Shown: positions 1-11,470, counted from the stretch's first letter. The stretch: 64,000 nt of DNA from Penium margaritaceum (GCA_023375785.1 SZWC01003584.1:51421-115420); one strand, 5' to 3'. Program-made: numbers and translations. The notes: generated by a model not told the origin, from the sequence alone.

Positions 1-579
1 AAAAATTGCATTTCTACATGCAAACATTTTTCACAAAACATCCACATGACTGCATGTCAGCAAAGCCCAGATGAACATCCCTTGTATAGAATTAAAACTA
101 TAATGGGCTCTATGTGATATTTGGCAGTTTGTACAAACATTCCATGTTCACTGGTTTGTGCACTTCTCAATACACTTGTTGATGCACAGTTTCACGGGTG
201 AGGCAATTGGTCATACACGACTCCAAGTGTCAGATAAAACCACCACCATAGACACTACAGGAGCATTTATAGGTGTGTCAATATCCAAGAAGTGTAAGAT
301 TACATGGAATGGTTTGGGTGTGATTAATCCGGCACGATCTATCATGCGTACAAAATGCATTGAATGGTACAACATCTCCATTGCACGTTTCGCACATCCG
401 ACAGGGACTGCGTCTAGAATCGCTTAGCAGAAAGCACCGTTGCTGGGTGATTTGTTGAGGGTACCAGAATCGTGAATATATAGTGTGAGGCGACGGTACT
501 GGCATCTATTTTCGTCACACCATCTGCACCAATCTCAAGCAACAAAAAAAAGCATGGATACAAAGGGAAGCAAGCCTGG
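1..579. other. Unassigned sequence
   Basis: I recognise nothing in this stretch. An 89-residue open frame on the plus strand (158-427) has no familiar motif and is probably chance. The stretch lies directly upstream of the DDE_1 transposase remnant and could be the 5' part of that element or flanking DNA. Confidence 0.3.
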
Positions 580-1035
580 ATGGCTACTCAGCCAATCATC
601 ATAGCTGAAAAAAACGAGGAGCTGGAGGTGGCACGTGTGGCAGGAGTAGCACTTAACAGAAAACCCATCCAGCAACAGGTCTGCGGCATCATTGATCGCC
701 ATGCACTCTACGAGCTCATGCAGATGGGGTTGAAAGTGTTTGGGCGGTCATGGGTACGTTCCTTTGTGAGGAGGAAGATGGGATGGGGATGGCATGCCAA
801 CACCACTACAGCATAGAAGATCCCTAACAACTGGGAAGTGAGGGTTCGGATGTTTCATCGGCGTGCCGCATGCATGGCCACTCGGTATGGAATTGAATTT
901 TTCATGGTCATTAATGCCAACCGTACTAGCATGCAGCTCATGCCTACTGTCGGCCACACCTATGGGCCAATTGGAAGTGGTGGCGTTACAATACTGGATC
1001 TGGAGGACAAGCGATGCCAGTCATTGCGACTGTGA
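580..1035 (+). pseudogene. DDE_1 (pogo/Tigger-like) transposase fragment
   Basis: Two plus-strand pieces (580-816 and 838-1035) line up with the better copy at 61,803-63,625 on the minus strand. Shared stretches are GRSWVRSF (other copy SRSWIRNF), the M-H/F-R/K-R-x-A-x-x-M block, then NANRTSMQLMPT (other copy NANHTGINLVPT) and LEDKR (other copy MDDKR). These are the end of the DNA-binding region and the start of the DDE_1 catalytic core of Tc1/mariner-superfamily transposases. A stop at the end of the first piece and a complete lack of the downstream core make this a dead fragment. The first catalytic Asp, expected in N-x-D-x-T-G, reads Asn, as in the other copy. Copia-0 leader sequence follows at once, so one of the two elements truncated the other. 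Confidence 0.7.
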
Positions 1036-1636
1036 AAACAGCTGCTGCTGTTGCACACACTGCAATGAGGATGTAGGCGTTTCCTATGGTGGAAGAGGTA
1101 GCTTCTACGGTTAAGAAAAAGAAAGAGAGGATGGTGGCTCAAATGGACTGGACAGTCTGATTTGTTTTTTGTGGCAATAGCAGCGTCGACTGCCTCTCCT
1201 GTTGTGAGGATCTGCGTGGCCAAGTTCGGAAGAGTTGCTGCAAGTGGCCCAAATGCTGAGGTTGCCCGGGAAAACTCCTCCTCAGCACGCGTACCAGCCG
1301 TTGCAGCGGGTGCACATGAGACTCTAGCTGTGGCTGCAAATGAGGTTGCACCAGTTGCTACTACGTTAAGTATGGCAAAAAAAAGACTGACGGCCTGTGC
1401 AGACGTTAAAACCTTGGGCATGAAGGGATTTTTTTATTCCAGGCTCACTGATGTTGTAGGTGAGAGGTGCTATGCTGACTGATGCAGCTGCGACAGTGAC
1501 TATTGCAACTGTGACTAGAGCTGTTGTGACTGGTTCGTCAAAGACTGTGACTGAGAATACCGGTGTGCCACCTAAAGGAGGAGATGTAAGGGGTTAGAGG
1601 GAGCACTTACTAGTGATCTGTGCACGCGGTTTGACG

Positions 1637-1915
1637 TCAGGATGACATCGAAGCCACCGGCTGGATGTCATCAACCGTGCATACTTGGTGATTGATCTTC
1701 TCTTGTTCGTGCGTGTAATCTGCAGCGGCCTCATTGGAGTTGTACTCTCCTGGCACATTCATCTGATGTTGCCGCCAATTCTCGCTTTCTTTGTCTCTTT
1801 GTTGCTCCTTCCACCATTCCATTGATGGCGGCATCCTCCTCATCTGATGGAGAGAGGATGGGTGGTGACTCCAATGGTGACGCCTGGATTGCAGTGACGA
1901 TGGTAGCACCACCAA
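1637..1915 (-). pseudogene. Leader-encoded conserved fragment, copy 1
   Basis: A 92-residue minus-strand frame whose C-terminal half matches a frame at 21,222-21,431 in the copia-1 leader. Shared pattern: W-R, then M-x-VP-x-E/F, then AA-x-x-Y-x-x-x-Q-E-x-I-x-H-x-V-x-TV. Because the pattern survives at the protein level in two diverged copies, it may be a relic of a leader-encoded protein. I do not recognise the family. It could also be captured host coding sequence. Confidence 0.4.
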
Positions 1916-2366
1916 TGAGAAGAGCCCGCGGAGGTGATGAGGGAGATGGAGTGATAGGTTGTGGCTGAGATCATCGGCAAGAGCAATTCCAACATTTCTG
2001 ATGATGGGACAGTCGCACCATCGACCTAATAATTTAGGCCGTGGATGTGGATGTGACTACAGCAAGAGCGAGGAACGGATGTGTGGATTTGGCTATAGGC
2101 TAGGATTGCAGCTGTGGTTGCAACTGTGACCGTTGGCAAAGACCAGTCCAGAGGTTGCATCAACTTTTGCCAATCATGTTAGTTACACCAACTGTTGGTG
2201 ATGCTAGTTTTGTTGCACTAGTGGCTGCTGCATCTATTGCTACAGTCAGATCACAGCAGCAGATGTGCTCATAACGGCAATCACAGCATGGCAGCAAGAG
2301 GCCGGATGGCGGCTGTGGTTGTGACCACATGTGTGCCTATCACGGTAGTGGCAGCTGCTGTGACTG

Positions 2367-2840
2367 CTATTGCAAATATCGGGGAGATCTAGCGGTGGCG
2401 AAGGCTGCTGCTGCTATTGCAAGTGTAACAGTGACAGCCAAGCCTATACCAATGGCCAGTGGAAACATGAGCAGGATGGCAGCTCTGGTAGTGACCACGA
2501 CTGCGGCTGCAGCGGTAGTGGTAGACATAGCTGCTGCTATCACTATTGCAAATACCGGGGACATCAAGCGACAGTGACGGGTGTTGGCACTGCTGCAAGT
2601 GTGAAGGTGATAACCGAACCCGAACCAATGGCCAGCGAGAAGATTGGGCAGCACGTGAAGGATGGGCGACCAAAAAAGGGCCAAGGACCCTAAACAATGA
2701 AGGTCAATGAGAGGGCAAGAGAACCCGCTCGCGGAAGTCAACCTCTCTTTGCCTCTCTCGACTCCACGACAGGCTACGTGGTAGTTGCAAGGGAGGCAGA
2801 AGGGGCTAAAGAGCTGATGTGCAGCCGAGTATTGCCGCAA
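2367..2840 (-). other. Leader ORF, copy 1 (unknown, hydrophobic tail)
   Basis: A 157-codon open frame just downstream of the primer-binding site in element orientation. It opens with TTG rather than ATG, so the start is doubtful. A central segment (S-G-F-S-CPLIDL then L-x-x-FWSPIL) matches the equivalent frame in copia-1 (25,517-26,072: S-G-L-S-CPLVDL then L-x-SLWPSIL). Both then run into Ala/Val/Thr/Ile-rich low-complexity sequence. The function is unknown; the tail may simply reflect the GCN/GTN/ACN triplet bias of the DNA. Confidence 0.35.
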
Positions 2841-2998
2841 GATGTATCATAGAGAAGGTGAAACCCTCAATGGATGCTGGGATGTGGCGGGCACACCATG
2901 GCGTGCCCGCGGCCAAGAGTGGCGAGGGGCCAGGCTCCGAGAATCAATGCCTCATTGCGGAAGACGTGGCAAGCGGGTGACTAGTTCTTCCCTCACGA

Positions 2999-3010
2999 GG
3001 CTCTGATACC
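2999..3010 (-). promoter_or_regulatory. Primer-binding site of copia-0
   Basis: The plus strand reads GGCTCTGATACC, which is GGTATCAGAGCC on the minus strand. This is the standard initiator-Met tRNA 3'-end complement used by plant LTR retrotransposons. It abuts the LTR that begins at 3,011 and fixes element orientation as minus. Confidence 0.85.
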
Positions 3011-3454
3011 TGAGTTGATAAAATCGTGTAAGGGAGAGAGAACGAGAGAGTGAGAGAGAGTGGGAGAGTGGAACGCCATGGATTTGTTGCGAAGGTCACT
3101 CAGAAAGGAGAGAAAATAGTAGTGAGTTGTTGGGTGGAGTGAGGCCTTAGCATTGTGAGCAAGCCCCACCTCGTGCATCAGGCACAAGGTGTGGCCGCCA
3201 CCACCCCTGGATTTGCGCCTGACCTCTTGAAAGTGAGTTTAAGAGCGACTGTTGTTGGAAAAATCCGGAAGTATGACCATAGCACGATCAACGTCCTACA
3301 ACCAACCTAAATCAACCACAAAGCCAACAGTGCATGAAAGATGATCCAAATCATCCTATGTGCATGTGGGCGTGCCCCAAAAGTGAGTTTTCTGCAACTG
3401 TATTCCATAACAAAGGTTTGTAAAGAGCTACAAGCTGGCCCATTGGTGCACGTC
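3011..3454 (-). repeat. 5' LTR of copia-0, first part (interrupted)
   Basis: Aligns along its length with the LTRs at 3,455-4,092 and 26,178-26,824 (shared AGCAAGCCCCACC, GGCTGGCCCA/CTGG and neighbouring blocks). It stops after the GGCCCATTGG...ACGTC block, where the next LTR starts. The missing end is found at 26,825-27,037. First part (444 bp) plus second part (213 bp) gives about 657 bp, close to the 638 and 647 bp of the other two LTRs, so this LTR was split by insertion of copia-1. Confidence 0.8.
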
Positions 3455-4092
3455 TTAGTTAGTAGACCTGTGCGAGGGAATGATAACGAGCTGGTAACAG
3501 ATTAGGAAAGAGGGGGATGTCATGGATTGTTGCAAGCTCGCTTAGAAAACATGAGACACAGGTGAGTAGGTGGATGGGTGGAGAGACGCCTTAGCACGAT
3601 GAGCAAGCCCCACCTTGTGCATCATGCACGAGGTGCGGCTGCAGCCTCCCCTGGAGGCGAGCCAGACCTCTTCAGAATTAGTCAGAGAGCGGCTGCTGTC
3701 GGAAAAATCTTGCAACATGACCCCAACAGGATAGGCGTCCGGCAACTAACCCAAAGCAAACATAGGACCAACCAAGCATGCAAGACAATCCATAAAGTGT
3801 TAGTGGGCATGCCACCAAGTGGGCTTTCTACAACAGTATTCCATATGAGAGGTTTTCAAACAGATGTTGGTTGGCCCATTGGAAGAAGCCTTATGGTTTC
3901 CATTTGGGTGTGAACACAAGTGTGGAGCCGGGGAGAACTCCATAGAACTTGGATGTGTCATTGCTTCAGAGCACCACTTGGTTTTTATGGCAGTTACCTT
4001 GATTTACTCTCCTGCATAGATGATTGTGTGTGGAGACCACAGGACAGTAATCAGTACAGTGGTAATTCAACAATCAAACACCAATACAAACA
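3455..4092 (-). repeat. 3' LTR of copia-1
   Basis: On the minus strand it starts TGTTTGTATTGG directly after a purine run AAGGGAGG (4,093-4,100) that would be the polypurine tract. It aligns throughout with 26,178-26,824. The left boundary is set by alignment of TTAGTTAGTAG to the start of the copia-0 LTR (TGAGTTGATAA). Confidence 0.75.
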
Positions 4093-4099
4093 CCTCCCT

Positions 4100-4936
4100 T
4101 GGCCCGCAGATGAAGAACAACACAGGTCACAGAATACAACACGGGACGCACGTGGATAGAGAACAATGTGCATTGGACAACTGCTAGAGGGCAACAATAG
4201 TCAGACTCAGTCAAGTGCAGAGGGTTCACGTGTCGAACCAATGAATGCACACCAAACATGAACGAGCCAGAGCTGAGTGCCTTGGTCAGGAAATCAGCAA
4301 GCAGAGAACGTGTGTCCACCCAGATAACATTCACAACACCAGCAGCAATGTATTCACAAAAACGTGAGGCTTGAAAAAGGAGTGCTTGGTGCGTGAGTAG
4401 TGCATGCCATGGTTTTCACGATGGTCTTTGTGCTTTGGTTTTCTCAGTGCAAAGTGATGTAGTGAATGGGCACACGCAGCTACTGCAAGAGGCAACATAA
4501 CCAGACACTGTCACACATACATGAGCTGAGAGCAACGTAATCAGAATTTCTAGACAACGCAACCATGTTTTCCACTCTTCCAAGAAACAACAGTGCCTCC
4601 AACCAAGAAGAGATAGCATGACCGACTGTGTGCATCAGTGTCACGAGCCCAGTATCTATCGGTATAGTCATCAAAAACTACAGGGGACTATGCTCCATAG
4701 CGCAATCCAATACGTGCTATCAAAAGTGCATATTGAATGACACGAAGTGCAACCTCAATATGGTGCTTCTATGGACACAAAGATGTTAATGCCAAGTAGG
4801 TGACATAAACCGCAATGTATGTGCACATTGTCGTAGCAAGCTACATCAAGGAGCCAATGACTCAAAGAAATTCAATGACCTCAACGTCCCCCCTCCCCCC
4901 TCCCAGCTGAGCCACATCAGGTGCTTTCAGAATTCT
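4100..4936 (-). pseudogene. copia-1 RNase H remnant
   Basis: Frames on the minus strand carry the end of the Ty1/copia RNase H: W-x-x-x-x-ENMVALSRNSDYVALSS (about 4,500-4,600), a Y/H-x-ENQS-like block, then WVDTRSLLADFLTKALS (4,250-4,330), the near-terminal signature before the 3' LTR. The pieces are in different frames with stops between them, so no enzyme could be made. Some of 4,680-4,930 is too decayed to read. Confidence 0.7.
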
Positions 4937-5707
4937 CTAGCCAGCTTGGGTCATAAGTGTAGAGCCAGGTGAAATCGTAGCAAGCAGGGGAGCAAAGCGC
5001 TCACCAAGACTGCGGATGTAGGCAGCCCAATGCACATGCAGTATGCGTTTTGAACGGTCCCACTTGATTCCCATACCAAGAAACACTTGAGTGGGGCCAA
5101 GGTCCTTCTTTTTGTAGATTGAATGCAAAAGATGCATTGAGTATTGCATAGCAGATAGACTCGGAGAGGCAATGAGCAAATCATCAACATAGGCAAGGAC
5201 GACAACAAGAGGGGACGACGGAGGACCAAGGCACAGTGCGGGGTCAACTGTACTGCGGCGGTATCCACCCCTCTCAACAGTAGTTGTGATCTCCATGTTC
5301 TAGCAACAAGGGCACTACTTCACTCCATACAATTCCTTATGAAGGCAACATATCTTGTTGGTGTCATCGGTCAAACCGCATGGCTACACTATGTAAACAT
5401 CCTCATCCAAGGTAGTCTTCACGTCCATCTGTTTAAGTTCCCAATCATGGTGTACCACTAGACTGAGGGGGGCACCGGCATTGGTGTAGCGTCCAACTGG
5501 TGTAAGTGTTTCATCAAACTCCACGTTAGGGACTTGCAAGAAACCCTTGGCGGTGAGACGCGCCTTGCAGCAAAAAGCAACACCTACGAGTTTCAGCTTG
5601 GGCCAATATACCCAACGTACTGGGGCAGCTTTGCAACTAGGTGGCAAGTCTACTAGCTCATACACTCTATGCTCGTGAAGAGCATCCAGCTCCTCATTCA
5701 TGGACAT
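4937..5707 (-). pseudogene. copia-1 reverse transcriptase (RVT_2) pseudogene
   Basis: The N-terminal part (5,384-5,707) has the copia hallmarks ELDALHEHRVYELVDLP, RWVYWPKLK, ARLTAKGF and QMDVKTT (first catalytic Asp). The C-terminal part (4,937-5,296) has YVDDLLIASP (catalytic DD) and KDLGPTQVFLGM. Both are in one frame, separated by in-frame TAG at 5,384-5,386 (Gln of the usual V-Q-P), 5,315-5,317 (Gln of K-Q-S-P) and 5,300-5,302 (Trp of C-W-N). A few residues are missing after QMDV. The active-site Asp codons are kept, so inactivation is by stops and the small deletion. Confidence 0.85.
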
Positions 5708-7000
5708 CTTCCAGATAGATTACTCAATGGCCTCGAGAGCCTCACACACTGTAATGGGCTCTAAGGAAAGGAGGGAGGCCACTGGAAGAAAAGCAGGTAG
5801 CGACGAAGCCTGGTATCACTGGCACTTTGGAACGAATCAAAGATAAGAGAGGATCCAAGATTTGTGCTAGGGTGTATGACACCGACACCAAGACTGGCAG
5901 TGGTGGCGAGACTCAAGGTACACAGACCTATGTCACTTGAAACAACACCACTATGGAATGGTAGGGCACAAAGCCAACCACCACGAGTGCATGGCTCCGG
6001 GGACAGAAGGACAAGAATAACCAGATTAAACAATGGAATAGGAGCCACAGGGAACCAAGCAATGGAAGATGGAGGAACTGAAGAGGAAACATGGGACTGG
6101 TCAATGGACAGAGTAGGATGAGAAGACATGTTAGTAGAGGGAGGACTGGACGGAGAGCCAGAAGGAGAGAACGGGGGGGGAGAGAATAGAGGCACCATCA
6201 GAGCCCCCATCATAGGAAGCACATGGGGATACAATAGGAGCTACATCACTGTCACTGTGCAAAGCACCATTGGCACAGTTGCCATGATCCGAAGACGTAG
6301 TAGGAATGAAAAGAGGAGAGACACCCGCCCTCTCCAAATGAGAGCGGGACAAGGATGCCAACAGTGGTTAGATGATCCGGACCACGTTCAAAGACATAAT
6401 CAAAGAAGAGCGCATCACGTGACTAAATGACGCAATGACGAGATGGATCCTAAAAAGGACAAGCTTTGGAGTGGCCAGAAACACCGAGAAAGACACAGAT
6501 ACGACTCTGGTTGGACGACTTTCTATCATGCATGTGATTGGAAAGCTAGACCACATCAACTCATCCCTAAAGTCGAGCAAAGCAAAGATCAGCACGACGA
6601 CCAATCCAACACTTGTAGGGCATAATGTCATGAGGGAGAGTGTTGTGGGGCACATGATTCCACACCAACATCATGTAGGACATGGCCTTGAAGGCAAAGA
6701 AAGGAGGGAGACCAGAATCATCAAAGAGAAAGTGAACACCATTAGTAAAAGGTACGGTTCCAACGTTCCGAAAGACTATTTCCCTAGGGTGTGTAGGGAG
6801 CCGATGCCACTATACACACCATGTGAGATGTAGGAAAGCAAGAACTAGGACCAAAACATTCACCACCACAGTCAGAAGAAAACACACGCAGCTAACGTTG
6901 GCATGCAGTTTGGCCTAAGGAAGCAACTGCTCAAGCACATCAGTGACACCACTCTTGTGATGCAGGTCAAAAACCTAGCACAATCAATAGATTACATTAG
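5708..7000 (-). pseudogene. copia-1 integrase core and linker, heavily decayed
   Basis: Scattered minus-strand fragments in several frames recall the integrase-to-RT stretch: a M-x-Y-M-x-x-V-W-N-x-x-P block near 6,620-6,650, a C-x-FLGVS-like patch near 6,480-6,530, and a Pro/Ser-rich linker at about 5,800-6,230. A TRGGW-x-x-ALPF segment (about 5,990-6,040) matches TRGGRLKALPSES in copia-3 near 51,940. I cannot place the catalytic D,D,E residues with confidence. Confidence 0.5.
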
Positions 7001-8270
7001 TCATACAGAGAACATAGCAGCCAAGGCCACCAAGAAATTCATGAGGAAGCGGACCCATGGCATAAGCATGGAAAAAGGCTTGAGAGGATGAGAGGTTACA
7101 TGGTCAGAGGTGGGTAAGGGAGAGCGATGAATCTTGCCTTGAGCACAGCCAAGGCAATCAAACGCGTAAGGGGGTGCAAAGGAAGCAGGGTCGAGACCAT
7201 GTACAGGGCGTAGGCATAGTATTTTGCCAAAGATGATGGGATTAATGTCATGAAGATGATGAAGCAGAAGGCGGGTGTGCTCTACAGGCAACGATGCTAT
7301 GGCATGGACAAAGGCAAAGGTAGTGGAAGATGAAGTGAGAGACAGTGGAATACGTAATAGATAAATGCAATGAAGACCACGCAACACGGCATGACCAGAG
7401 GACAGTAGAAGGAAATACCAGATACCACAAATTCTATGGTCACAACAGAAACCTGACCACGAGGTCAGGCACATACAGCACATTTCGCAAGAAAAAATCC
7501 CCCCCACCCAGATCCAACACATCAACACCTTGGACAAGCAGCAACTAGCTTGAGCCAATATGGACAAAGAGGACGGAACAAATGAGGCCAAGGGAGAAGA
7601 ATTCAAAGCGGGGAAAACGTCATGTGATGAGAGGCACTGGAGTCAATGAGCCAGAAACTAGAGGAGGAACAAGCCAATTCTAGAATGCAAGTGAAGGGTA
7701 CAGTGCCGAAGACAAGAGAGCGGGACTGACCAAATGCAACAGGACAACATGGGAGAGAGACGGACTACCACTCCTCTACCCAAGGGACATTAAAATGCAA
7801 TGCTCCTTGCGTTGCCCCACTGCTAACACCTTGCACCTGGAAATCGGCCCGACATGTATGGAGAGGTGCGGTTCTGAGAACACTTTAACCTCCCTTGTCA
7901 CGAAGACAGAGGAGATTAGTGAGGGCCTTCTCCAGGCTCCGCTCATTTGAACTACAATCATCATGTAGCCACCATCGTAGTGATCACCATGCAAGCTATT
8001 ACTATCATGCAGCCAGTAGAGAGGTTCATAGTAGGCTGAAGGCGAGGAGTAGTTTGAGGCATGATTGGGGGAAGGAAGCCAGCAAGGCCCAACAGAGCCA
8101 GAAGGCTGGGCAGTGAAATGGTGAAGCTGGCAAAAAGTAGCAGAGACAGATGAGGTGCCAGAGGGAGATGATGCACTGGCACATCTAACGAAAGATGGAG
8201 ATGAGGAGCTGGTGGACAGGCCAGAGGCTGTGGTCTTCTGTGCCCATCGTGCATGCACGGGAGTGGCCAA
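7001..8270 (-). pseudogene. copia-1 protease and pre-integrase zinc-binding region
   Basis: The pre-integrase block is clear at 7,100-7,300: H-x-x-L-LHHLHDIN, then FDCLGCAQGKIHRSPLP and HPLKPF, which gives the H-H-C-C zinc site that precedes copia integrase. Upstream (7,990-8,060) W-L-H-DSNS sits where copia proteases have W-x-x-DSGAS, so the protease active-site Gly-Ala is lost. GEP-like and V-L-A-V-G patches follow. Stops separate the blocks. Confidence 0.6.
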
Positions 8271-8330
8271 GCAGGCATCATCTGGTGGGTGGAGACACTT
8301 CGGGGAAGACTGGCCAGTCTGACTGAAGTT

Positions 8331-9165
8331 CTAGTAGGTGGTGATGAGGAAGTTGGGGGTAGAGGAGGAATTCCCTCGAACCCGGTCCCCGCTATTCCCA
8401 CCATCTCTAGCACCACCACCATGGCCCCATCCCCCATGACTACGACCCACACCGCGGGCAGCATGAGCACCACCAACCGAGGAGGAGGTGGTGATAGATG
8501 AGGATGAGGAGACACAGGCTGAGGAAGACGACACAACAGTGGAAACGGTAGTGACAAAAGAGTAATGTAGGCGCTTGTTCTGCAGATTTTCCCACAAATT
8601 GTTGAGGTGTGTAGTGGTGAACTCATACGGTGCACCAATGTTGGAGGGTGCATCAGCAGCAACAAGCTCAAAGACAAGGCGCTTGAATTCAAAGCAAGGA
8701 ACATGGAAGAATAAGTCAAAGAGCTTATGGATAAGGCCAGCAACAATGACGACACATGTAGCGAGCTGTTTAGATGCGGCCTTACCAAGATCGGGAAGCA
8801 ACTTGAAATTGTGAGCCCAGTAATCATCTGACGTCTCATCAGTGCGTATGTGGACCTGGTTGAACAGGACTGAGAGTGCACTCGGTGCATCATGGCCGGT
8901 GACTGTATTGCAGTGGAAAATGAGGGAATATGTGTGCATTCTGGGTCAGCAAGTTACTCGCCTATGTCCTCGTTGAGGTTTTCAGGGCTAGCAGTAATGA
9001 GTGGCAGAAAGTGCTTGCAGACTCAGTGGGCAAGGGGATAGAGGGTGTACTAGTAGTAGAATCAGGTGGAAAGTAGTTTTTCCAGAGCTGCTCATCTTGT
9101 GCCCACGCATTGAAGCGCACCTCCCAAGAGACAAAGATGGGCTGATTAGAGGAATGTGGCAACAC
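8331..9165 (-). pseudogene. copia-1 gag pseudogene
   Basis: Two minus-strand frames (8,962-9,165 and 8,331-8,939) read through the copia capsid region: WEVRFNAWAQDEQLWKNYF near the start, then ALSVLFNQVHIRTDE and FEFKRLVFELVAADAP typical of gag polyproteins that bind and package RNA. The second frame ends in a Gly/Arg/Ser-rich tail. A frameshift or stop lies between them near 8,940-8,960. No intact CCHC zinc knuckle was found. Larger overlapping frames in this interval are antisense or shifted shadows. Confidence 0.6.
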
Positions 9166-9639
9166 AATCTCAAAGTCGCATTGGCGAGGAATGGGCAGAA
9201 GGGCACGCGCAACAGTAGCTGTAGGAGCACAAGATTATGTAACGGAACCAATGGTTGTAGCATCATAGGAGGATGAGACAGGAGCACCTCCTCAGTCGAC
9301 AGTTCCTGTAGCGCCAACAACTCTATTAGTGCAAGCAACGCTATCACTAGTAGCAGTAGTAACAACAGAAAAAATGCGTGTGGCTGATCCTTTCATGCAG
9401 ATGCTGCATGACAAGATCAGCCAGTACTTCAGCAAGCTTAGCCTTTGAGGGGCCAGCATCTCACAAACGATGTTCAGCAAGCTCAAGATCCAAAAGAGCC
9501 TGGTGGAGCTGACCTAGAGCTCTACGAAGATGCAGCTTTATGGTCAAGCATGATGAATGGAAGTGAAATGAGAATGGAAACTTAGAGTTTTTTGTTGTTA
9601 AGTTTTCCTTGCCCCGATGGACATGGGAAATTGAAGGAA
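9166..9639 (-). other. copia-1 leader remnant left of gypsy-1
   Basis: Non-coding sequence between the gag start and the gypsy-1 LTR. It includes a short stretch of GTN/GCN/ACN triplets (about 9,300-9,370) like the leader on the far side of gypsy-1 at 21,031 onward, which supports gypsy-1 having landed in the leader. Confidence 0.45.
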
Positions 9640-10386
9640 TGTAAACCTGGAGCAGTGTGCTAGTCTCAACTGGATGGTGTAGGCACCAATCGGTGGCAAC
9701 GGCGACCGAAGGGAGGCCACTGCACACCTTCCTTTTCGGAAGCTTAGGGTTGTCTTGGGGGAGCACAGGAACATGTGTGGCATAGTGGGAGTAAACTGTA
9801 CTTGTTATTCAAGTGTCAACATACAAGACTACATGTACATGATGACACATCCTAGGCGACCTGAGGTTGCCAAGCCGTTTGTGGCTCTGTATGGGCCTGA
9901 GATGAGCATTCTTCATCATCATGTAGCTCATCTTCCTAGCTCTCCAACACACCAAGAATCATGTCATTCCGTGGAAGAACGGTCGAGATATGGTCATTTC
10001 CGTGGACCACGGCAATCTTCTCTGGCAGCACAACTAGCGGTGGTGACGGCCGCCTGAAGCGCCCTTTCTGGCAATAACACATCGGGACGCCATTCCGAAG
10101 TGCCCTTGGCCATCAATGATCCTTGATTCATTGACTAACTGTGGCCCAAGGTGCACTTTGGCCTTGTTGGGTCTTCCGAGGGTCGAGCCTTGGACCTTGG
10201 GGATGACTTCCCATCACTTGTTTTCCCCTCGGCCGATCCAACGTTTAGCCGGGCGTAACTTCCTCAATTCTTGATGGATTAACCCCGTTCTTGGGTTGAT
10301 CTTGCACGGTTTTTCATTCAAATTCCAAATACACAGTCAGATTGCACTTTCAAAGGAGACTCAAGCCTTGATCAGTGCCATTACCG
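9640..10386 (-). repeat. 3' LTR of gypsy-1
   Basis: Pairs with 20,025-20,736. The plus-strand left edge is TGTAAACC (TGTGAACC in the partner) and the right edge is near GATCAGTGCCATT, after which the two copies diverge. Scattered substitutions and small indels separate the LTRs, so the insertion is not recent. Confidence 0.85.
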
Positions 10387-10406
10387 CTTTCCGTTGCCAC
10401 TTTACA

Positions 10407-10876
10407 CTACTCCTCCCCCCCCCCCCCCCCCCCCCCTCCCTGCTCGGAGCGAGCCGTTCTGGTTCGCTCTTGGTACCCCCGAAGGATGGCATTCACCCCA
10501 CCAACGTTGAAGTCGCAGACAGGCTTCCATGAGTTGTGGGCTGCATTGTAGCCCTTCCACTTGACTGGGTACTCCCATCCACGGTCACGATGACGGTGGT
10601 CAAGGATAGCCTCCACCTCAAACTCTTGCTCGCCCTCGATGACCACCGGAGGAGGAGGCTGAGAACTGCGGCCAGGAAAATGCTCGGCCGGATCATGGTA
10701 GAGCTTGAGCTTGGAGATGTGGAACACATCGTGGAATGGAATGGAAGGTGCAAGAGCCAACCGCACCACCACGGGTGTCCGCATTTTGAGCACCTCAAAC
10801 GGACTGAGCCACCGGGATTTAAACTTGTCAGATCGGACCCCACGAAGCTTGACGTTTGTCCTGTTGAGAAGCACGC
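10407..10876 (-). pseudogene. gypsy-1 integrase C-terminus and chromodomain
   Basis: The frame continues the integrase found right of hAT-1: after the split it reads GDCVLLNRTNVKLRG, KFKSRWLSPFEV and FHDVFHISKLK (C-terminal DNA-binding SH3-like region). It then has a chromodomain of about 50 residues: FEVEAILDHR, WEYPVKWKGY, HNSWKP. The conserved aromatic residues of the methyl-lysine cage (the Y/W positions of VKWKGY and W-x-P) are present. The frame ends in a Gly run encoded by 22 consecutive C on the plus strand. The domain itself has no stop. It is separated from the rest of the gene by the 3.9-kb hAT-1 insertion. Confidence 0.88.
10415..10436. repeat. Homopolymer run of 22 C
   Basis: Uninterrupted C run between the gypsy-1 chromodomain and 3' LTR. 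On the minus strand it is a G run in the position where the polypurine tract belongs, so it may be an expanded tract. Runs of similar length occur at 14,657-14,679 and 63,979-64,000. Confidence 0.7.
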
Positions 10877-10892
10877 AGTCACCGCAATGTTG
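10877..10892 (+). repeat. hAT-1 target duplication and left terminal repeat
   Basis: AGTCACCG (10,877-10,884) is repeated exactly at 14,765-14,772. The element then opens with CAATGTTG, whose inverted copy CAACATTG closes it at 14,757-14,764. An 8-bp duplication and a short CA-starting terminal repeat are the hAT signature. Confidence 0.9.
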
Positions 10893-10940
10893 GCTTCGTT
10901 GTCCATTGTAGGGCCACTACAATGGCAACGGCACCGCGGT

Positions 10941-10965
10941 CCACATCGATGTAACATCGATGTGG
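10941..10965. repeat. Subterminal palindrome of hAT-1
   Basis: CCACATCGATGT and its reverse complement ACATCGATGTGG are separated by one base, about 56 bp inside the left end. The right end carries CACATCGATGTG (14,679-14,690). Such subterminal repeats are often bound by hAT transposases; that role is inferred here. Confidence 0.6.
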
Positions 10966-11470
10966 ATGTGGGGGCGTGGGGCAACCGGAGACCACCCAGA
11001 ACACAATCTGGGTGTGGGGGACATCCGGAAGGCCTGGACTCGGTACTTTCTCGAGACTGACATTTCGACCCTCGGCACCTTTTTTTTTTGTTTCGTACAT
11101 GCATCGACCCAGACTACACGTGTGGATGTTAGCCAACTCACCTAAGCCATATCTCCATGCATGCATACTATCTGACAGCAGGGTCCAAGGTGGACCCTGC
11201 TACTACGGTATTGGATCATGGTGCTGCCACCTCATACATTGTGAATGAGGCTGCAATTGCCACACAACAAAAAAATCCAGACAGCCTGTCTGAGGATGAT
11301 GTTTGACCCTCCCCCCATCTCTGACAGTGAGGACGTTATGGGGACCCCCCCCCCTCCTCTCCACTACCGGCTGATGAGTGCGCACTTGACGATATCAAGT
11401 GCGCAGTCACAATCCGCAGGCTTGTTGCCTGTCGGGTCGAGACACTTGGTCTCGACCCGAGCCAGCCACC

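Larger units (their letters stand above)
1040..2998 (-). repeat. 5' leader of copia-0 with triplet-phased low-complexity DNA
   Basis: This lies between a primer-binding site at 2,999-3,010 and whatever remained of the element to the left, so it is the untranslated or leader region of a minus-strand copia. It is dominated by imperfect runs of GCN, GTN, ACN and ATN triplets (for example 1,180-1,400 and 2,090-2,600), including two tandem units of roughly 160-185 bp from about 2,314 that share a GTGACCAC...AATGGCCA framework. The same leader, in the same order, occurs at 21,031-21,822 plus 25,517-26,165, and a similar but distinct one in copia-2 (45,890-47,865). No coding region of copia-0 itself is left in the window. 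Confidence 0.65.

Noticed and set aside
7961-8893. A 310-codon minus-strand open frame over the copia-1 gag region
   Set aside because: It is shifted relative to the gag frame and is Ser/Leu/Pro-rich without motifs; the gag signatures lie in the overlapping frames.
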